The notes beneath the pieces are model-generated. The model was given only the letters and a program-made list of their open reading frames with translations. It had not been told where the DNA came from and ran no database searches. A stretch of 64,000 bases of DNA from Oscillatoria sp. FACHB-1407 (GTDB lineage Bacteria > Cyanobacteriota > Cyanobacteriia > Elainellales > Elainellaceae). Position 1 is the stretch's first letter; each line of letters opens with the position of its first letter. Positions 25,916 to 34,077 of this stretch are shown piece after piece. Made by a program: the position numbers and the translations under genes. The stretch is from positions 1 to 64,000 of the forward strand of contig NZ_JACJSA010000008.1 of the NCBI RefSeq assembly GCF_014697545.1, written 5' to 3'.

Positions 25916-26410
25916 GTGATTCTTGCGCTTCGTTTCTTGTCTCAGTTGTTTTGGGCGTTTCGGGTCGTGGGCTTTTGCGGCTCTCGCTCCGGTTGCCCTG
26001 AGTTGCCCCTGCTCTCGTTGGTTGCCTTGTGTGCGGGGTTGCGTGTCCTGGTGGGTGATGCGCGGGGTGTTGATGCGCTGGTGCGTTCTGCGTTGCCCTC
26101 TGCTGAGGTGTTCTCGGTGGTTGGCTCCGGTCGGGGTGCGTTTGTGGCTCGCTCCATTCGGTTTATTCGGGCGTTAGTCGCGGCTGGTGGGGTGTTGGTG
26201 TCTTTCCCCGGTCAGCCTTGTCCTGTTGGGTTGGCTCCTTCTCCCCTGTCCTCTCGTTGCTTTTGTGGCTTGGGGTCTGGTTCGTGGGCTTCGGTTGCGT
26301 TCGCTTGTGGGCTTCGGTTGCCCGTTGTGGTGTGGGTTGCTTGTCCGTCGTGGGTTCCCACTTGGGGCTTCCGCTCCATTGGTGCTGGGTTCTGGGTTGC
26401 TGGTGCGTGA
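25916..26410 (+). CDS. SLOG/DprA-like Rossmann protein
   Basis: 164 aa from GTG 25916 with GGGAGG seven bases upstream. VGFCGSRS at the start, VLVGDARGVDALVRSALP at ~44-61, and GSGSWASVAFACGLRLPVVVW near the C-terminus give the pattern of SLOG-superfamily (DprA/YspA-like) nucleotide- or nucleic-acid-binding proteins found in cyanobacterial mobile DNA. The coding strand is strikingly T+G rich compared with neighbours, suggesting a separate origin. Role unknown; could relate to DNA uptake, nucleotide signalling or defence. Confidence 0.6.
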   Translation: MILALRFLSQLFWAFRVVGFCGSRSGCPELPLLSLVALCAGLRVLVGDARGVDALVRSALPSAEVFSVVGSGRGAFVARSIRFIRALVAAGGVLVSFPGQPCPVGLAPSPLSSRCFCGLGSGSWASVAFACGLRLPVVVWVACPSWVPTWGFRSIGAGFWVAGA

Positions 26411-26430
26411 GTTGGTTTCGTCCGTTTGTG

Positions 26431-26459
26431 GCTGAGGGCTTCGGCTCTCAGCTTTTTTT
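26431..26459 (+). terminator. strong intrinsic terminator with TTCG loop
   Basis: GCTGAGGGC-TTCG-GCTCTCAGC followed by seven T. Its T-run is the beginning of the leader element of the next gene. Confidence 0.9.
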
Positions 26460-26484
26460 CACTTGTCGTTTTGAGGTATTTCCC
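26453..26484 (+). promoter_or_regulatory. shared leader element, copy 2 (ardA)
   Basis: TTTTTTTCACTTGTCGT, then TTTGAGG, then ATG 26485. Directly joined to the terminator stem before it. Confidence 0.65.
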
Positions 26485-27018
26485 ATGTCTAATCCATCCA
26501 TCTATGTGGCTTGCCTTGCCAGTTACAACGCAGGCAAGCTCTATGGAGTTCACATCGAGTTTGTCGAGGGGCTAACCCCAGATGAGGTTCAGTTTGCGAT
26601 CGACACGATGCTCAAAAAGTCTCCAGTTCCAGATGCTGAGGAGTGGGAGATTCACGACTCAGAAGGGTTTGCAGGTTTCAGTAGCAACAATCTAGACCTG
26701 CTGTGCGAGGTTGCAACCCTGATCCACCAGCATGGCGAGGGAGCAGTTAAGGGCTTCATAGGTCATGCAGGGGCAGAGATGCTCGATGAGTTCTCCACTC
26801 TCTACTGCGGTTGCTTCAAGTCAGAAGCTGACTTCTGCCAAGCGCACTTAGGCGAGGAAGGCGGCATCTGTGAAGCCGCTACCAGCATCCAGGTGTTCGA
26901 CTGGGCAACCCTCGACCAGTACATCGACTGGGAGGCAATTGCCAACGATGCCTTCATCAACAGCTACTACTCCTACGAAGAGAGCTACGAAACGGTTCAC
27001 GTCTACGGACGGCAATAG
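26485..27018 (+). CDS. ardA: ArdA antirestriction protein
   Basis: 177 aa from ATG 26485; ArdA proteins are usually ~165-170 aa. PSIYVACLASYNAGKLYGVHIE at the start (shown in part) and WEAIANDAFINSYYS near the end are the hallmark segments, and the protein is very acidic. ArdA mimics DNA and blocks type I restriction enzymes when a mobile element enters a new host. Its presence with the integrase supports a transferable island. Confidence 0.9.
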   Translation: MSNPSIYVACLASYNAGKLYGVHIEFVEGLTPDEVQFAIDTMLKKSPVPDAEEWEIHDSEGFAGFSSNNLDLLCEVATLIHQHGEGAVKGFIGHAGAEMLDEFSTLYCGCFKSEADFCQAHLGEEGGICEAATSIQVFDWATLDQYIDWEAIANDAFINSYYSYEESYETVHVYGRQ

Positions 27019-27049
27019 TTTCAAGTCCTGAGCACGACGTTAAAAGGCT

Positions 27050-27094
27050 CATTTGTCGTTTTGTTCACTTGTCGTTTTTTGAGGTTTACCGTCT
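27050..27094 (+). promoter_or_regulatory. shared leader element, copy 3 (partly doubled)
   Basis: CATTTGTCGT (27050-27059) and CACTTGTCGT (27066-27075), then TTTTTGAGG and ATG 27095. The core is present twice, once with one change. Confidence 0.6.
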
Positions 27095-27358
27095 ATGACC
27101 TACTTTGACCGTTTTGATGTCGTGGCAGCTTATCACCACTTTGCATTCCTCACGCTTTATCGAGGGATGCACTACGACTATGAGCGAGTGAGTAGGCTTC
27201 AGTTTGCGATCGCCGCCCGTTTAGAACTGGTGTTGAGGTATAAGCCAGGGTTGAGCGATTCCAGGCTACGCACCATCAGCCCCAACGCTAAAGCGATTTA
27301 TACGGGGTTGGTCCGCAAGCATTTAGGGGTCAGTGGAGATAAGCCATGCAAGGTGTAG
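27095..27358 (+). CDS. hypothetical protein
   Basis: 87 aa, ATG 27095. Aromatic-rich N-terminus (YFDRFDVVAAYHHFAFLTLY) then a basic helical part. No family recognised. Overlaps the next gene by 13 bases, so the two are likely translated together. Confidence 0.55.
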   Translation: MTYFDRFDVVAAYHHFAFLTLYRGMHYDYERVSRLQFAIAARLELVLRYKPGLSDSRLRTISPNAKAIYTGLVRKHLGVSGDKPCKV

Positions 27359-27672
27359 GCATCATCAAAAACTTTGAACCACTGGGCAAACCAAGCAGGC
27401 ATGTTGTCTCTCAAATCAATAAGTTGCACAGAGAGGCAACAGCAGCCCAGAGGCGAGCCATCATCGGCTTTGAGCGCGATTACTGGGTAGTCGATGCAAG
27501 CCGACTCAAGACCAGTAAAACACTCTGGCTAGTGACGTTTGAGCGCACGGTTCACTATGTCGTTAACAACGAATCAAAGACCGTTGACGTTGAGCGATTC
27601 ACAGTAACGCTCAAACCAGACGGAGCGATCGCAGAATACCGACGAATGCTACGTGAGAGAGTCATCGGTTGA
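27346..27672 (+). CDS. hypothetical protein
   Basis: 108 aa from ATG 27346; GGAG lies in the end of the preceding gene. Basic N-terminal helix (HREATAAQRRAIIGFERD) and a beta-rich middle (WLVTFERTVHYVV). No family recognised. Confidence 0.5.
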   Translation: MQGVGIIKNFEPLGKPSRHVVSQINKLHREATAAQRRAIIGFERDYWVVDASRLKTSKTLWLVTFERTVHYVVNNESKTVDVERFTVTLKPDGAIAEYRRMLRERVIG

Positions 27673-27725
27673 TGCCACAACGCCGAGCCACAGGCGTTTC
27701 ATAAATTGGCTCATGGCATATAGAA

Positions 27726-27774
27726 AAGCGATCGCCCAGGTACGTACAGGTCCAGGCGATCGCTTCGTTTTTTT
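27726..27774 (+). terminator. intrinsic terminator with HIP1-containing stem
   Basis: AAGCGATCGCC (27726-27736) pairs perfectly with GGCGATCGCTT (27755-27765), followed by CG and seven T. It merges with leader copy 4. Confidence 0.75.
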
Positions 27775-27801
27775 CACTTGTCGTGAATTGGAGTTCACAA
27801 C
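27768..27801 (+). promoter_or_regulatory. shared leader element, copy 4
   Basis: TTTTTTTCACTTGTCGT, then GAATTGGAG, then ATG 27802. Confidence 0.65.
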
Positions 27802-28023
27802 ATGTCTAGTCTTACACAAACTGACTCGATTGAGTCAGAACTTCATGCTGTCTGTGGGCAGTGTATTCACTTTCGCCCAGCCAGGACGCTGACCTATCTC
27901 GAAGGCACGCAGCAGGTTCATACACCGAGCTATTGCAAGCTCAGAGCCTCCGTTGATCTGCCCTGCTTATTCAAGGCAGACAGCCACGCGGACACATGCC
28001 CCTGGTTCACGGAGGTGCAGTGA
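27802..28023 (+). CDS. Cys-rich small protein
   Basis: 73 aa. CGQC near residue 18 and three more Cys (YCKL, LPCLF, TCPW) suggest a zinc- or Fe-S-binding site. No family recognised. Its TGA overlaps the next ATG. Confidence 0.55.
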   Translation: MSSLTQTDSIESELHAVCGQCIHFRPARTLTYLEGTQQVHTPSYCKLRASVDLPCLFKADSHADTCPWFTEVQ

Positions 28024-28211
28024 TGAACCGTGATTTTCTACACGCCTATTTGCGTTTGCAGGAGGCACACAAAGAGTTGCACAAGCTACTCAAGGCATTT
28101 GAAACCGATGCCAGCAATGAGGAGCTTAGACGCTTGTTGGGCGAGACTTACCGACTCCTCAACATGGTTGAAACCGTTGTTCTGGGAGACAGAGACAATG
28201 TGCAACTTTAA
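28023..28211 (+). CDS. small helical hypothetical protein
   Basis: 62 aa from ATG 28023 (overlap TGATG with the previous gene). Almost entirely charged helix, probably coiled coil. Overlaps the next gene by 14 bases. Confidence 0.5.
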   Translation: MNRDFLHAYLRLQEAHKELHKLLKAFETDASNEELRRLLGETYRLLNMVETVVLGDRDNVQL

Positions 28212-28392
28212 CCGCCCAAAAGCCGACTGGCAGTGCCAGCAGTGTTTCTCCTACAGACCGGAGACAGAGCACTACGGCATCTGCACAGCCCAGGTCGTGA
28301 GCGATCGCAACGGATACGGCGAGCCAAAACCGTTTAATCCGCCAGTATTCGCAAATCAGAAAGCCTGCTTCCGATTCAGCCACAACCAATAG
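28198..28392 (+). CDS. small CxxC protein
   Basis: 64 aa from ATG 28198 with GGGAG upstream. CQQC near residue 13, then single Cys at ~29 and ~58, resembling the Cys pattern of the protein at 27802. No family recognised. Confidence 0.5.
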   Translation: MCNFNRPKADWQCQQCFSYRPETEHYGICTAQVVSDRNGYGEPKPFNPPVFANQKACFRFSHNQ

Positions 28393-28507
28393 TTAGCGTA
28401 TTGCCGGGAGTCGCGCCCCGGCAGCGATCGCTAAAAGTAGCTGTAACGACTCAGAACATTAGCCGCGTAGGGTGGCGTCAGCGTAACGCACCGCATATTT
28501 AGGCTAA

Positions 28508-28569
28508 CCTGGTGAGTCAATACAATTAGCCGCTAGACATCACCAGGGATTAGCTTCTAAGCTAGTCCC
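28508..28569. other. inverted-repeat region between small genes and nuclease gene
   Basis: The gap 28393-28666 has no gene. CCTGGTGA pairs with TCACCAGG across about 30 bases (28508-28546), and GGGATTAGC (28546-28554) pairs with GCTAGTCCC (28561-28569) around a TTCTAA loop. No T-run. A structured leader or repeat remnant is possible. Confidence 0.35.
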
Positions 28570-28666
28570 TACGATGGGTTCACCTCAACTTGCAACGCAC
28601 TCCAGAGATTTTGAGCGACATTAAGGATGGGGCAACTACTCAACCAGTTGGAAAGAGGGACGCATA

Positions 28667-29302
28667 ATGGCAAGAATCATCGCCGTCACCGATGCGGTCA
28701 AGAGTCTATCCGAAGTGGAAGCTCGGTTTGGCTTGCGTCGAGCCGAGGATGAGCAGTTTTTTAACGAGTGGCAGCAAGACCTACCCGAACTGAATGATGC
28801 CGAGCGGAGCAAGCTACAAATTCTGCGTCAACGGCTACTCTATCACCGGGCAGAGGGCGATTTGTTAGAAGGCTCCGTCATGCTGTTAGTGGCGTCTCCC
28901 CTACTAGAGTTGCCCGGATTCTATGACCCGCCATTTCGGATGCAGGCAGAGGCGGGCATCGAAGTCACCGTAGCAGATGGGCAAGAGATTTTACGCGGCA
29001 GAATCGACGTATTGATTATGCAGCGGCAGTTTTGGACGCTGGTCTTAGAGTCAAAGAAAACTACCATCTCAACGCGGTCAGCACTCCCTCAAGCGTTGGC
29101 ATATATGATGGCAACCCCCGACCCCGAAAAAGCTCAATTTGGCATGTTGACCAATGGGGATGATGTCCTGTTTATCAAACTCGTCCTCCAACCCGAAAAG
29201 CAGTACAGCCTATCGCGAGTATTTTCACTCTATACACTGACCCAGGAGTGGCAAGCCGCGCTGCAAGTGTTAAAGAAACTAGCAACGTTAATTTCGGGGT
29301 GA
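28667..29302 (+). CDS. PD-(D/E)XK nuclease-like protein
   Basis: 211 aa. GRIDVL at ~107 followed by LVLESKK at ~122 fits the D and E-x-K of the PD-(D/E)XK fold; upstream acidic helices are also typical. Similar cyanobacterial proteins are often annotated as restriction-endonuclease-like. No methylase is adjacent, so a classical restriction pair is not shown. Preceded by GGAAAGAGGG. Confidence 0.6.
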   Translation: MARIIAVTDAVKSLSEVEARFGLRRAEDEQFFNEWQQDLPELNDAERSKLQILRQRLLYHRAEGDLLEGSVMLLVASPLLELPGFYDPPFRMQAEAGIEVTVADGQEILRGRIDVLIMQRQFWTLVLESKKTTISTRSALPQALAYMMATPDPEKAQFGMLTNGDDVLFIKLVLQPEKQYSLSRVFSLYTLTQEWQAALQVLKKLATLISG

Positions 29303-29361
29303 AACGACTCCCCAATCTACCCTTGAGCGACCCTGACAATAACAGCACGACCCCTTCAATA

Positions 29362-29375
29362 GGGGCTTTAGCCCC
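29362..29375. terminator. short palindromic hairpin between convergent genes
   Basis: GGGGCT-TT-AGCCCC. Weak T content on both sides. Could end the convergent transcripts at 29302 and 29439. Confidence 0.3.
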
Positions 29376-29438
29376 TTGCCCTAATTTCTCTGGATAGGGT
29401 TATAAATTGTGAGTGAGCATCAGCTGTGCTGGATTCAT

Positions 29439-29693
29439 CTAGTCCTCAGACGACAAGTTCTTAGAGGGCAACGGCACACGATCCTCCTGCTTGTCGAGCA
29501 CCAACAACAACATATATTCCCGCGCCTCCAGGGGTAGAGCTTCTAAAATTCGCTCTACGGAGTCAATTCGCAAATTTTCACCGTTACGGAATTTGCTGAC
29601 TTGCGATGCGGTGAGTCCACTCTTTTGAGCCAAGTCAGTGCCCTTGATGTTGTAACGAAACAACGTCTCCCGAAACGCCTCAGAAAAACGCAT
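29439..29693 (-). CDS. XRE-family regulator
   Basis: 84 aa. HTH at residues ~18-40 (TDLAQKSGLTASQVSKFRNG), typical Cro/CI type. Divergent from the regulator at 29838 with paired inverted repeats between; the arrangement resembles a phage lysis-lysogeny switch. Confidence 0.75.
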   Translation of the reverse strand: MRFSEAFRETLFRYNIKGTDLAQKSGLTASQVSKFRNGENLRIDSVERILEALPLEAREYMLLLVLDKQEDRVPLPSKNLSSED

Positions 29694-29723
29694 CGCTAAT
29701 ATTCTTTCATAAATAAAAAAGTT

Positions 29724-29783
29724 GCATAAATTACAGATTCCTGCAATTTATGCTAATTTCGTGAAAGTTCAAATATCACGAAA
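29724..29783. promoter_or_regulatory. two operator-like inverted repeats in the regulator switch
   Basis: GCATAAATT (29724-29732) with AATTTATGC (29745-29753), and TTTCGTG (29757-29763) with CACGAAA (29777-29783). Both are perfect and sit in the AT-rich gap between divergent regulators. Confidence 0.55.
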
Positions 29784-29837
29784 GTATAATTTCTACTATT
29801 TATGTGCTATTTTTTATATGTAAAAGTAATTTATTAC

Positions 29838-30101
29838 ATGAAAATTCGTGGACTTATGCTGACTGCTGAAGAATTTCGCTTCGCGCGAGCGATCGATCTC
29901 GAAAGGTTGACCGGAATCGACGCCTCCTGCTTCGCCGCCTGGAGCAAGACCCGCCAAATCTCCGAGCGCAATCTAGAGGCGATCGCCACTGCCCTTAGCA
30001 TGACCAAGGGTGAAGTTTTGCGTGGCTTCGAGTTACGCCGACAAGACACCCAACTTGCTACCCAGGTTTCCAGTCGCCTCAAAGAACTCACCGCTTCGTA
30101 A
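29838..30101 (+). CDS. Cro-like HTH regulator
   Basis: 87 aa from ATG 29838 (in-frame ATG 29802 possible). Residues ~18-58 (IDLERLTGIDASCFAAWSKT and following) match the helical pattern of XRE-like domains. Divergent partner of the gene at 29439. Confidence 0.6.
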   Translation: MKIRGLMLTAEEFRFARAIDLERLTGIDASCFAAWSKTRQISERNLEAIATALSMTKGEVLRGFELRRQDTQLATQVSSRLKELTAS

Positions 30102-30170
30102 AAACCCATGAAAAAACCCCCCGTCTTCCACAACGAGAGGGCTAAAAACGTCTAAAACGCTTTTGCAATC

Positions 30171-31160
30171 ATGACTGATTCAAGCACGTCCCCCGAAAGT
30201 AGTACATCACAGATTGCGGAATTTGTTCAAATCCCCACAAAACTTCTCCAATACGTCAGATCCCTTCACCTGACTGGAACCCAATACGATTTGTGGCTCT
30301 ACCTCTACGAACTTGACCCCTACGGCAACCGCTGGATCGAAGTTCCACCTCCCGCCGAAATCGCCCAAATCCTGCAAGTAGACCCCCGCACCATCCAACG
30401 TTGTGCTCAACGGCTTGCAGATTGCGAACTTTTTGAATTTCAGATCAATCGCTGGAAAGCCCGGAACACAACCGTTACAAGCAAAATACGCGATTTTTCT
30501 ACGGGCAAAGAGATCCATTTGCGGACAAACAGATCCAAATGTCACCAAATGGATCAAAAGATCCAAAATGGTACAAATACTCAGAGCCTAAAACCCTTGC
30601 AAAATCAGGGTTTTGCTAATGAGCCATGTACCAATAACAGAAAGAAAGAATATTCAGAACAGATTGGTACTTCGTACTGCAATGAACAGGAAGGGAACCT
30701 GGTACACCTCCAAAACCCCTTATTAGAAAGAGTTGCAGCCGCAGGACTAAGCCCGAACAAAACAATCCAGAGAGCGATCGCCACACTGCAACAACAACTC
30801 GACCCCACCACCGCCGCAAAAGCTGTGGAAAACGCCCTCAGTGCCCTCCAGGAACAACAACAACAAGGAACCGTACGCAACCCCGGAGGCTTTTTTATGG
30901 CGGCTCTCAAAGGCAACTTCACCGCCAATACAGCCAAACGCAATGCCAAACACAAACGCGCCAGCCCCACCCCCCGCGATAGTCCACCCCCCGACCCGAT
31001 CGCCGTTAGTCAACAAATTGACACCTACCTGCTAAACGGACGGCGAGATTGGGCGATCGCCAAACTCAACCAGCTTTACAGCAACCACCCCAACCACATC
31101 ACAGAACTGCTCTCTATCCGCAACGATTGGCAGATCAGCATTACAGAACTCGGAGTATGA
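30171..31160 (+). CDS. winged-helix protein, possible replication initiator
   Basis: 329 aa. The N-terminal winged helix (residues ~25-100: TGTQYDLWLYLYELDPYGNR, VDPRTIQRCAQRLADCELFE) is of the type found in plasmid and phage replication or primase-adaptor proteins. A low-complexity polar linker and a helical C-terminal domain follow. Its place after the regulator switch is where replication genes usually lie in phages and integrative elements. The assignment is tentative. Confidence 0.45.
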   Translation: MTDSSTSPESSTSQIAEFVQIPTKLLQYVRSLHLTGTQYDLWLYLYELDPYGNRWIEVPPPAEIAQILQVDPRTIQRCAQRLADCELFEFQINRWKARNTTVTSKIRDFSTGKEIHLRTNRSKCHQMDQKIQNGTNTQSLKPLQNQGFANEPCTNNRKKEYSEQIGTSYCNEQEGNLVHLQNPLLERVAAAGLSPNKTIQRAIATLQQQLDPTTAAKAVENALSALQEQQQQGTVRNPGGFFMAALKGNFTANTAKRNAKHKRASPTPRDSPPPDPIAVSQQIDTYLLNGRRDWAIAKLNQLYSNHPNHITELLSIRNDWQISITELGV

Positions 31161-31175
31161 CCCAGGAGTATTCAC

Positions 31176-31334
31176 ATGACAGGCATCTACATCGAACTGC
31201 CCAACGACCTCTATGACCTCCTCACAGCCCACCTGGAAAATAGCCAGGACGACCTCTACACCCTCGTTGCCCAGGCAATTACCGCAGCAATAGCCGAAGG
31301 CACAGCCCAACACCTGGAGGAGAAGCCATGCTGA
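31176..31334 (+). CDS. short hypothetical protein
   Basis: 52 aa: MTGIYIELPNDLYDLLTAH then a helix, ending EEKPC. CAGGAG lies before ATG 31176. The start of the next gene overlaps by 7 bases. The pattern of a beta strand then helices resembles small antitoxin or RHH-like proteins, but it is too short to assign. Confidence 0.5.
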   Translation: MTGIYIELPNDLYDLLTAHLENSQDDLYTLVAQAITAAIAEGTAQHLEEKPC

Positions 31335-31933
31335 GAGGTTTACAGCTTTCCTTCGTCTCAGATATTGAGCCATACGAGATCACCAACCCACCCCCCAACA
31401 CACTCCAAACCCCATCAGGAACGGCGATTGTAACCCGCATAGAAGGCGAGATTATTTGGGCAAGATACGGCAACGGCACAGAGCAACCCCATGTTCTGGA
31501 GCGATCGCCAAGCGATCTCTGCCAAGAGAAATCATCCCCAGAACAACCCAACCAGACCTGCCAACATCTTCTAAACGCAACACCAACACCAGAGCCGACA
31601 AAACGCCAACGGCGGCATTCCCCCAAAGGCAAAGCATCAGGAACCATCAAAGAGCGACGAGGCAACACCAGGCGCAAGAAGCCCAGTATCAGTTACTTTT
31701 ACGAGTGGTTCGAGAAGGGCAAAAAGCGCACACTCTACATCCCCACCCGCCAGATCGAGCAAGTCAGGACGATGATCGACAGCCGCTGTTCTGTCAATGA
31801 AATCCTACACGCGATCTCCACCCCCACTTCTCACAACCCGCAAAATCCCACATTTATCGGTAAAGATAAATCCATCAACTTACAGCGGTTTTCAGACGAG
31901 TGCCACACAGCAAATGCCTGTGGGCTGAGGTGA
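31328..31933 (+). CDS. basic hypothetical protein of mobile DNA
   Basis: 201 aa. N-terminal ~45 residues beta-rich, then a disordered basic middle (KRQRRHSPKGKASG) and a conserved-looking segment YFYEWFEKGKKRTLYIP near residue 125, followed by a helix. Possibly DNA-binding. GGAGGAG precedes ATG 31328. Confidence 0.5.
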   Translation: MLRGLQLSFVSDIEPYEITNPPPNTLQTPSGTAIVTRIEGEIIWARYGNGTEQPHVLERSPSDLCQEKSSPEQPNQTCQHLLNATPTPEPTKRQRRHSPKGKASGTIKERRGNTRRKKPSISYFYEWFEKGKKRTLYIPTRQIEQVRTMIDSRCSVNEILHAISTPTSHNPQNPTFIGKDKSINLQRFSDECHTANACGLR

Positions 31934-32012
31934 TACATAAGATTGATGTGGCATACACAAATGAAAATTGCTGTAGCAACTCGCTGTAACTATCACCCGG
32001 AGGTGAACAACG

Positions 32013-32198
32013 ATGAAGTTAACGGTTGAGATCGATATCATCCTGTTTAACTGCATCGAACGATTTCTAGAATCCCAACTTCCTAACCCAGAAGCCGCCG
32101 TCATTCTACAAGCCTTAGAGGATGTTGCAATTAAACATACCGCCAAGGCACTCAGAGAGCGAATCACTATCTCAGAGCCGCCACAGATAGACCTATGA
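32013..32198 (+). CDS. small hypothetical protein
   Basis: 61 aa, ATG 32013 with a strong GGAGGTG upstream. Starts with a beta strand (KLTVEIDIILF) then helices. Overlaps the next gene by 4 bases (ATGA). Possibly a small DNA-binding protein. Confidence 0.5.
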   Translation: MKLTVEIDIILFNCIERFLESQLPNPEAAVILQALEDVAIKHTAKALRERITISEPPQIDL

Positions 32199-32455
32199 AA
32201 ACCACCACCAAAGCCAAACTCAAACAATTTCCCCGCATCCCTGACAACGCCGAACTCGTAGACATCAACCAGGCATCCCAAGCTCTGGGGAAAGGCTACA
32301 GCCGCCGCTCCATCTACCGCCGCATCAAATCCGGTGAATGGGTCGAAGGCATCCACTGGATAGACGATCGCGCCCGTGACAGCGCAAAAGCCATCATCAA
32401 AATCAACCTCACTGCGGTTAATGAATTACGGGCAGTCCCAGCCGCTTACCGTTAG
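32195..32455 (+). CDS. excisionase/AlpA-like HTH protein
   Basis: 86 aa. Residues ~22-62 (VDINQASQALGKGYSRRSIY, then RRIKSGEWVEGIHWI) fit the winged HTH of recombination directionality factors or AlpA-type activators. It lies in the same island as the tyrosine recombinase, 3 kb away, so it may help excision. Function inferred from size, fold and context. Confidence 0.55.
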   Translation: MKTTTKAKLKQFPRIPDNAELVDINQASQALGKGYSRRSIYRRIKSGEWVEGIHWIDDRARDSAKAIIKINLTAVNELRAVPAAYR

Positions 32456-32491
32456 ATAGATCATGGATTAGGTGAGACTAAAAGTCTTTGC

Positions 32492-33895
32492 TTATTTTGA
32501 GCAATCTCGATTTCGATCTAGTTCACTCCCCTCTGGAAGTTGAGTTTTACAAAGCTTGGCAGCGTTCAATTGTTCATCTGTCAAATTCTTGGCATCGCTG
32601 AGATCAGTCCCTCTTAAAATAGTACCGTTAAGGTTAGCTTCACTAAGGTTGGCACCGTCGAGGTAGGTATTGCTAAGGTCAGCATAAGTGAGGTCAGCAT
32701 TGCTTAGATCGGCATTACTAAGGTAGGCATTACTGAGGTTAGTGCCGCTAAGGAAGGCTCTGCTAAAGTTGGCATTGCTAAGACTGGCACCGTTAAGGTT
32801 AGCACCGTTAAGGTTAGCGTTGTTGAGATTACTATTCCTGAGATCAGCCACAACAAGGTCAGCCCCGCTGAGATTGGCTTCAGTGAGGTTAGCACCTTTT
32901 AGGAGAGCGTTGTTGAGCTTGGCGTAACCGAGGTTGGCATTACTCAAGTTAACTCCAATAAGGTTGGCATTACTAAGATCCACATTTCCAAAGTTGGCAT
33001 CACTAACCCTCTCATTAACAATTCTCCAGACCAAATGCCATTTATCATCAAGCTTTGTCTCTCCGTTAATATGAACCCCATTGAGATTGGCAAAGCTAAG
33101 GTTGGTGTTGCTGAGGTTAGCTTCAGTGAGAACAGCGTTGCTGAGATCGGTGTAACTGAGGTTAGCTTCAGTGAGAACGGCTCCGGTAAGATCGGTGTTG
33201 TTAAGTTTAACTCCGGTTAGGTTAGCTTTATTGAAAATAGTGTTGCTGAGGTTAGCAAAGCTAAGGTTGGTGTTGCTGAGGTTGGCTCCAGTTAGGTTGG
33301 TGTTGCTGAGGTTAGCTCCGGTGAGTTTGGCACCATTAAGATCCAAATGTTTTTCTTTAGGGTCATTGCTAATCTCCCTTTCTCCTATCACGTTGAGGGC
33401 TGCTTGAATGTCGGTAGTGACGCTTGCGAAACGTTGAGAATAATCGGCTTCATCCTCCGACTTAAGCATCTGGACTCCAGCTTTTTCTCGGATAAAAGCA
33501 GTTAATACTTCCATCACTGTCCAGTGGTCTTCAGGTGAATCTCTGGCAATGCGCGCTAAGACATAAATTCCACCTAGACGAACCTCAATTAGGCTGTTTC
33601 CAAGCATCTCAACAGCTTTACTAAAGCGTTCCGTAATTTGCTTATCCTCACTAATTTGAAGGTTTTTCCATGAGAGATAAGCGGTAACTAAGAAAAAGAG
33701 CCCACCGATCGCTTGCAGCCAAGTTTGTCGATAAGCATTCTCTACATCCGCTTGATCTTTACCACTAAGCCCCAAATCTGACGTTTGCCATTTGGGTACT
33801 TGCCAAGCCAATAGCAGAATGAGAATACCTAAAAGAACAGCGGTTCTTACAGAGAAGGGAGTAGCAATCGAGCGAACGTGTTTACTTTTTTTCAT
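32492..33895 (-). CDS. pentapeptide-repeat membrane protein
   Basis: 467 aa. Hydrophobic segments at ~15-31 and ~62-77 anchor it in the membrane. Residues ~170-445 are pentapeptide repeats (A(N/D)LSN, ANLTG and similar) that form a right-handed quadrilateral beta helix; a short non-repeat insert at ~275-305 breaks the helix. Cyanobacteria carry many such proteins of unknown role. No neighbour suggests a pathway. Confidence 0.85.
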   Translation of the reverse strand: MKKSKHVRSIATPFSVRTAVLLGILILLLAWQVPKWQTSDLGLSGKDQADVENAYRQTWLQAIGGLFFLVTAYLSWKNLQISEDKQITERFSKAVEMLGNSLIEVRLGGIYVLARIARDSPEDHWTVMEVLTAFIREKAGVQMLKSEDEADYSQRFASVTTDIQAALNVIGEREISNDPKEKHLDLNGAKLTGANLSNTNLTGANLSNTNLSFANLSNTIFNKANLTGVKLNNTDLTGAVLTEANLSYTDLSNAVLTEANLSNTNLSFANLNGVHINGETKLDDKWHLVWRIVNERVSDANFGNVDLSNANLIGVNLSNANLGYAKLNNALLKGANLTEANLSGADLVVADLRNSNLNNANLNGANLNGASLSNANFSRAFLSGTNLSNAYLSNADLSNADLTYADLSNTYLDGANLSEANLNGTILRGTDLSDAKNLTDEQLNAAKLCKTQLPEGSELDRNRDCSK

Positions 33896-34077
33896 GACTC
33901 TGGGTGCCGTCGAACCCTACCTGTAAAACTTGTTGCCAATTAAACTTCTGGCTTTTAAAGCTCTCAACCTATAGGCAAATCAGAAACAGAGCGATCGCCC
34001 CACTCAATACCCTTTAGATAGATGTAAGCCTGTGTACCGATTAATCGCTGATCTTGGCACTTCCTGAAACTTTTTGC

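Noticed and set aside
25324-26001. 225-aa frame upstream of the SLOG-like gene
   Set aside because: Runs through repeat C and GC-rich spacer with no recognisable domain; the leader element and GGGAGG support GTG 25916 as the first real start.
27653-27892. 79-aa frame containing FFTCRELEF
   Set aside because: It is a translation of the terminator and leader element and overlaps the better-supported Cys-rich gene.
32704-33407. Frames in other phases of the pentapeptide gene
   Set aside because: Periodic coding sequence gives long shadow frames; only the 467-aa frame has the A(D/N)LxX pattern and membrane helices.
33899-33909. TCTGGGTGCCG, identical to the tRNA-Cys 3' end
   Set aside because: It is in inverted orientation relative to the tRNA and only 11 bases long, so it cannot be the partner attachment site for excision.
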